A stretch of 64,000 nt of DNA. Source: Erinaceus europaeus. Taxonomy: Eukaryota > Chordata > Mammalia > Eulipotyphla > Erinaceidae. Position numbers and translations under genes: made by a program. Positions 62,851 to 64,000 of the stretch are shown one piece after another. Position 1 is the first letter of the stretch; each line of letters starts with the position of its first letter. The stretch lies in contig NW_026647291.1 in assembly GCF_950295315.1 (NCBI RefSeq), positions 1 through 64,000 on the forward strand. Direction: 5' to 3'. Below the pieces are notes generated by a model. That model was given only the letters and a program-made list of their open reading frames with translations, was not told the DNA's origin and searched no databases.

Positions 62851-63393
62851 GTATGTAACATGTAGAGGTCTGAAAATATTTTTTAGCTAGAGACTTGCAC
62901 AGCTCTGGATTAGGGTAGCAATGTGGATACACCTGGCCCTTCTGAGCCACAGTCATGAGAGACATCTCACAGAGCCATATCGTATATCACTCTACAAATC
63001 TCTCTCAGCACAAACTACCACTGCCAAATCATCTACTTCCCTCTTGCTCTTTTTGTCCACCGAGTCTTATCCCAAAACTGTAAATCAAAGAAGAAATAGA
63101 CATAGTGCAGTTCCCTGCACACAGGACAGGCTGAGGCTGGACCAGGGAGATGCATTACGCCAGCCTGCATCTTGGCTGGAGCATCACTATGCTTACTTCG
63201 AATTTGGAGAGGCGAGGGCAGTTTTGGAGAGTGGGCTGCCGGCCAAGGGTTGCTTCTCAGAGTGGCTAATACCTAGATGTTCTAAGTGTTACCTTTCCTC
63301 ACAAACATAAAATAGCAATGCCACTTGTAAGAAGTATGCATGGGCATGGAGGGTTTGTCTTCAGTGCTCTGGCACTGATCAACACAGGGCCAG

Positions 63394-64000
63394 AATTTCA
63401 GTCCTTGTCTGTCTCTGTCATTCTGTCTCTCTGACTGTCTCTACGTGCCTTCTTCACTGGGCCCTTACTGGAAGTCAGTGCATGCATCGTGAACTCAGCC
63501 TTCCTGGTGTTGAAATTTTCCTTTCTTTGCCCTTTGGATTATTTAGTCTCCTGCACATGGTGTAGTACAGAGGGGAACTGCGGAGACAGCGTTGCTGCTG
63601 CAGGTTCCAGGCATATGTCCATCTCCAGCTGCAGCTGTCCAGGCCCTCTGTGCTTGATTGCCATTCTCCAGGGCCCTGAGGCTGACACTCAGCCTCAATG
63701 CAGCCCTCCTCACCTTCCTGCACAGCATCCTTGTCCTTATTCCATGAGAGCCCCGGTCAAGGGAAGTGAAACTCGATCCCCCTGGCACACACACTGTGCT
63801 TTCCCTCTATTAAGCCAAATGGAAAGGATCTGTGGTACTGATGGCCACACCAGTGTCCAGATTTCCCATGCAAAACGGAAGCTTCCAGTGTTCAGAAAGA
63901 GGGTGTTTTGATGGCTGTGAAATGTCTTTTCCAAGTGCCTCATGGTGTTTCAAATCCCTTTGAAACCTGAAGTTCTTTCTTGTATCTAGGGAATATTTTC
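63394..64000 (+). repeat. Macrosatellite unit 9, partial (first 607 bp)
   Basis: Start of a further copy, cut by the window edge. Its bases follow unit 8 ('cttgattgcc' near 63653, 'gatttcccatgc', 'tatctaggg'). The array therefore continues beyond the window. Confidence 0.96.

Larger units (their letters stand above)
55580..63393 (+). repeat. Macrosatellite unit 8 (7814 bp)
   Basis: Same order of elements as unit 1. The first kilobase lacks the T insertion of units 4-7 and has 'cttgattgcc' (near 55840), shared with partial unit 9. The third module has 'atttcgtccg' as in unit 3. The (CA)n tract near 57012-57077 is interrupted and ends in 'cacccacatt'. Confidence 0.97.

Noticed and set aside
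1..64000. CRISPR array or bacterial mobile element as an explanation for the repeats
   Set aside because: The repeat period is 7.8 kb with microsatellites, SINE remnants, CCAAT/GC-box promoters and no dense coding. This is mammalian-type DNA.
1..64000. Coding macrosatellite of the D4Z4/DUX4 or TSPY type
   Set aside because: No homeobox or other recognisable domain could be found in any listed open frame of the unit on either strand.

Overview
The window is almost entirely one tandem macrosatellite: eight complete head-to-tail units of about 7.8 kb plus the first 607 bases of a ninth, all in the same orientation. Unit starts are 1, 7796, 15592, 24388, 32188, 39989, 47772, 55580 and 63394. Lengths are 7795, 7796, 8796, 7800, 7801, 7783, 7808 and 7814 bp. 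Position 1 is an arbitrary phase. Units differ mainly by scattered substitutions and microsatellite length, plus one 986-bp internal duplication in unit 3. No flanking unique sequence is present, so the chromosomal location cannot be read from the window.

Organism: a placental mammal. The interspersed-repeat fragments (for example around 1744-1845, 1247-1325 and 4724-4880) resemble the tRNA-derived SINEs I know from hedgehog (Erinaceus) genomic DNA, so Erinaceidae is the best guess. This rests on remembered consensus sequences, not a search.

Layout of one unit (unit 1 coordinates): 1-1430 is mixed sequence with one exon-like segment (849-1012) and a SINE scrap. A (CA)n tract lies at 1430-1492. 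Positions 1518-4488 hold three diverged AT-rich modules of about 990 bp, each with SINE fragments and an AATAAA. A further SINE fragment is at 4724-4880. Two direct repeats 247 bp apart (5378-5665) each carry a good CTCF core match. A GC-rich block (5888-6601) holds 13 CCAAT boxes and 2 CCTAT variants on an approximately 50-bp period, interleaved with GC/KLF boxes and ending in TTAAAA. Downstream lie a possible short first exon and 98-bp intron (to 6879), (CT)n/(TA)n microsatellites (7182-7252), and unassigned sequence to the unit end.

I found no protein-coding gene that I can support. The open frames are short and unrecognised, and their repetition across units only reflects the near-identity of the units. 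The most interesting reading is a CTCF-plus-promoter macrosatellite, analogous in design to DXZ4 on the mammalian X, which could produce tandem non-coding transcripts and act as an architectural boundary. The CTCF and CCAAT motifs are seen in the sequence; the function and the DXZ4 comparison are inference.
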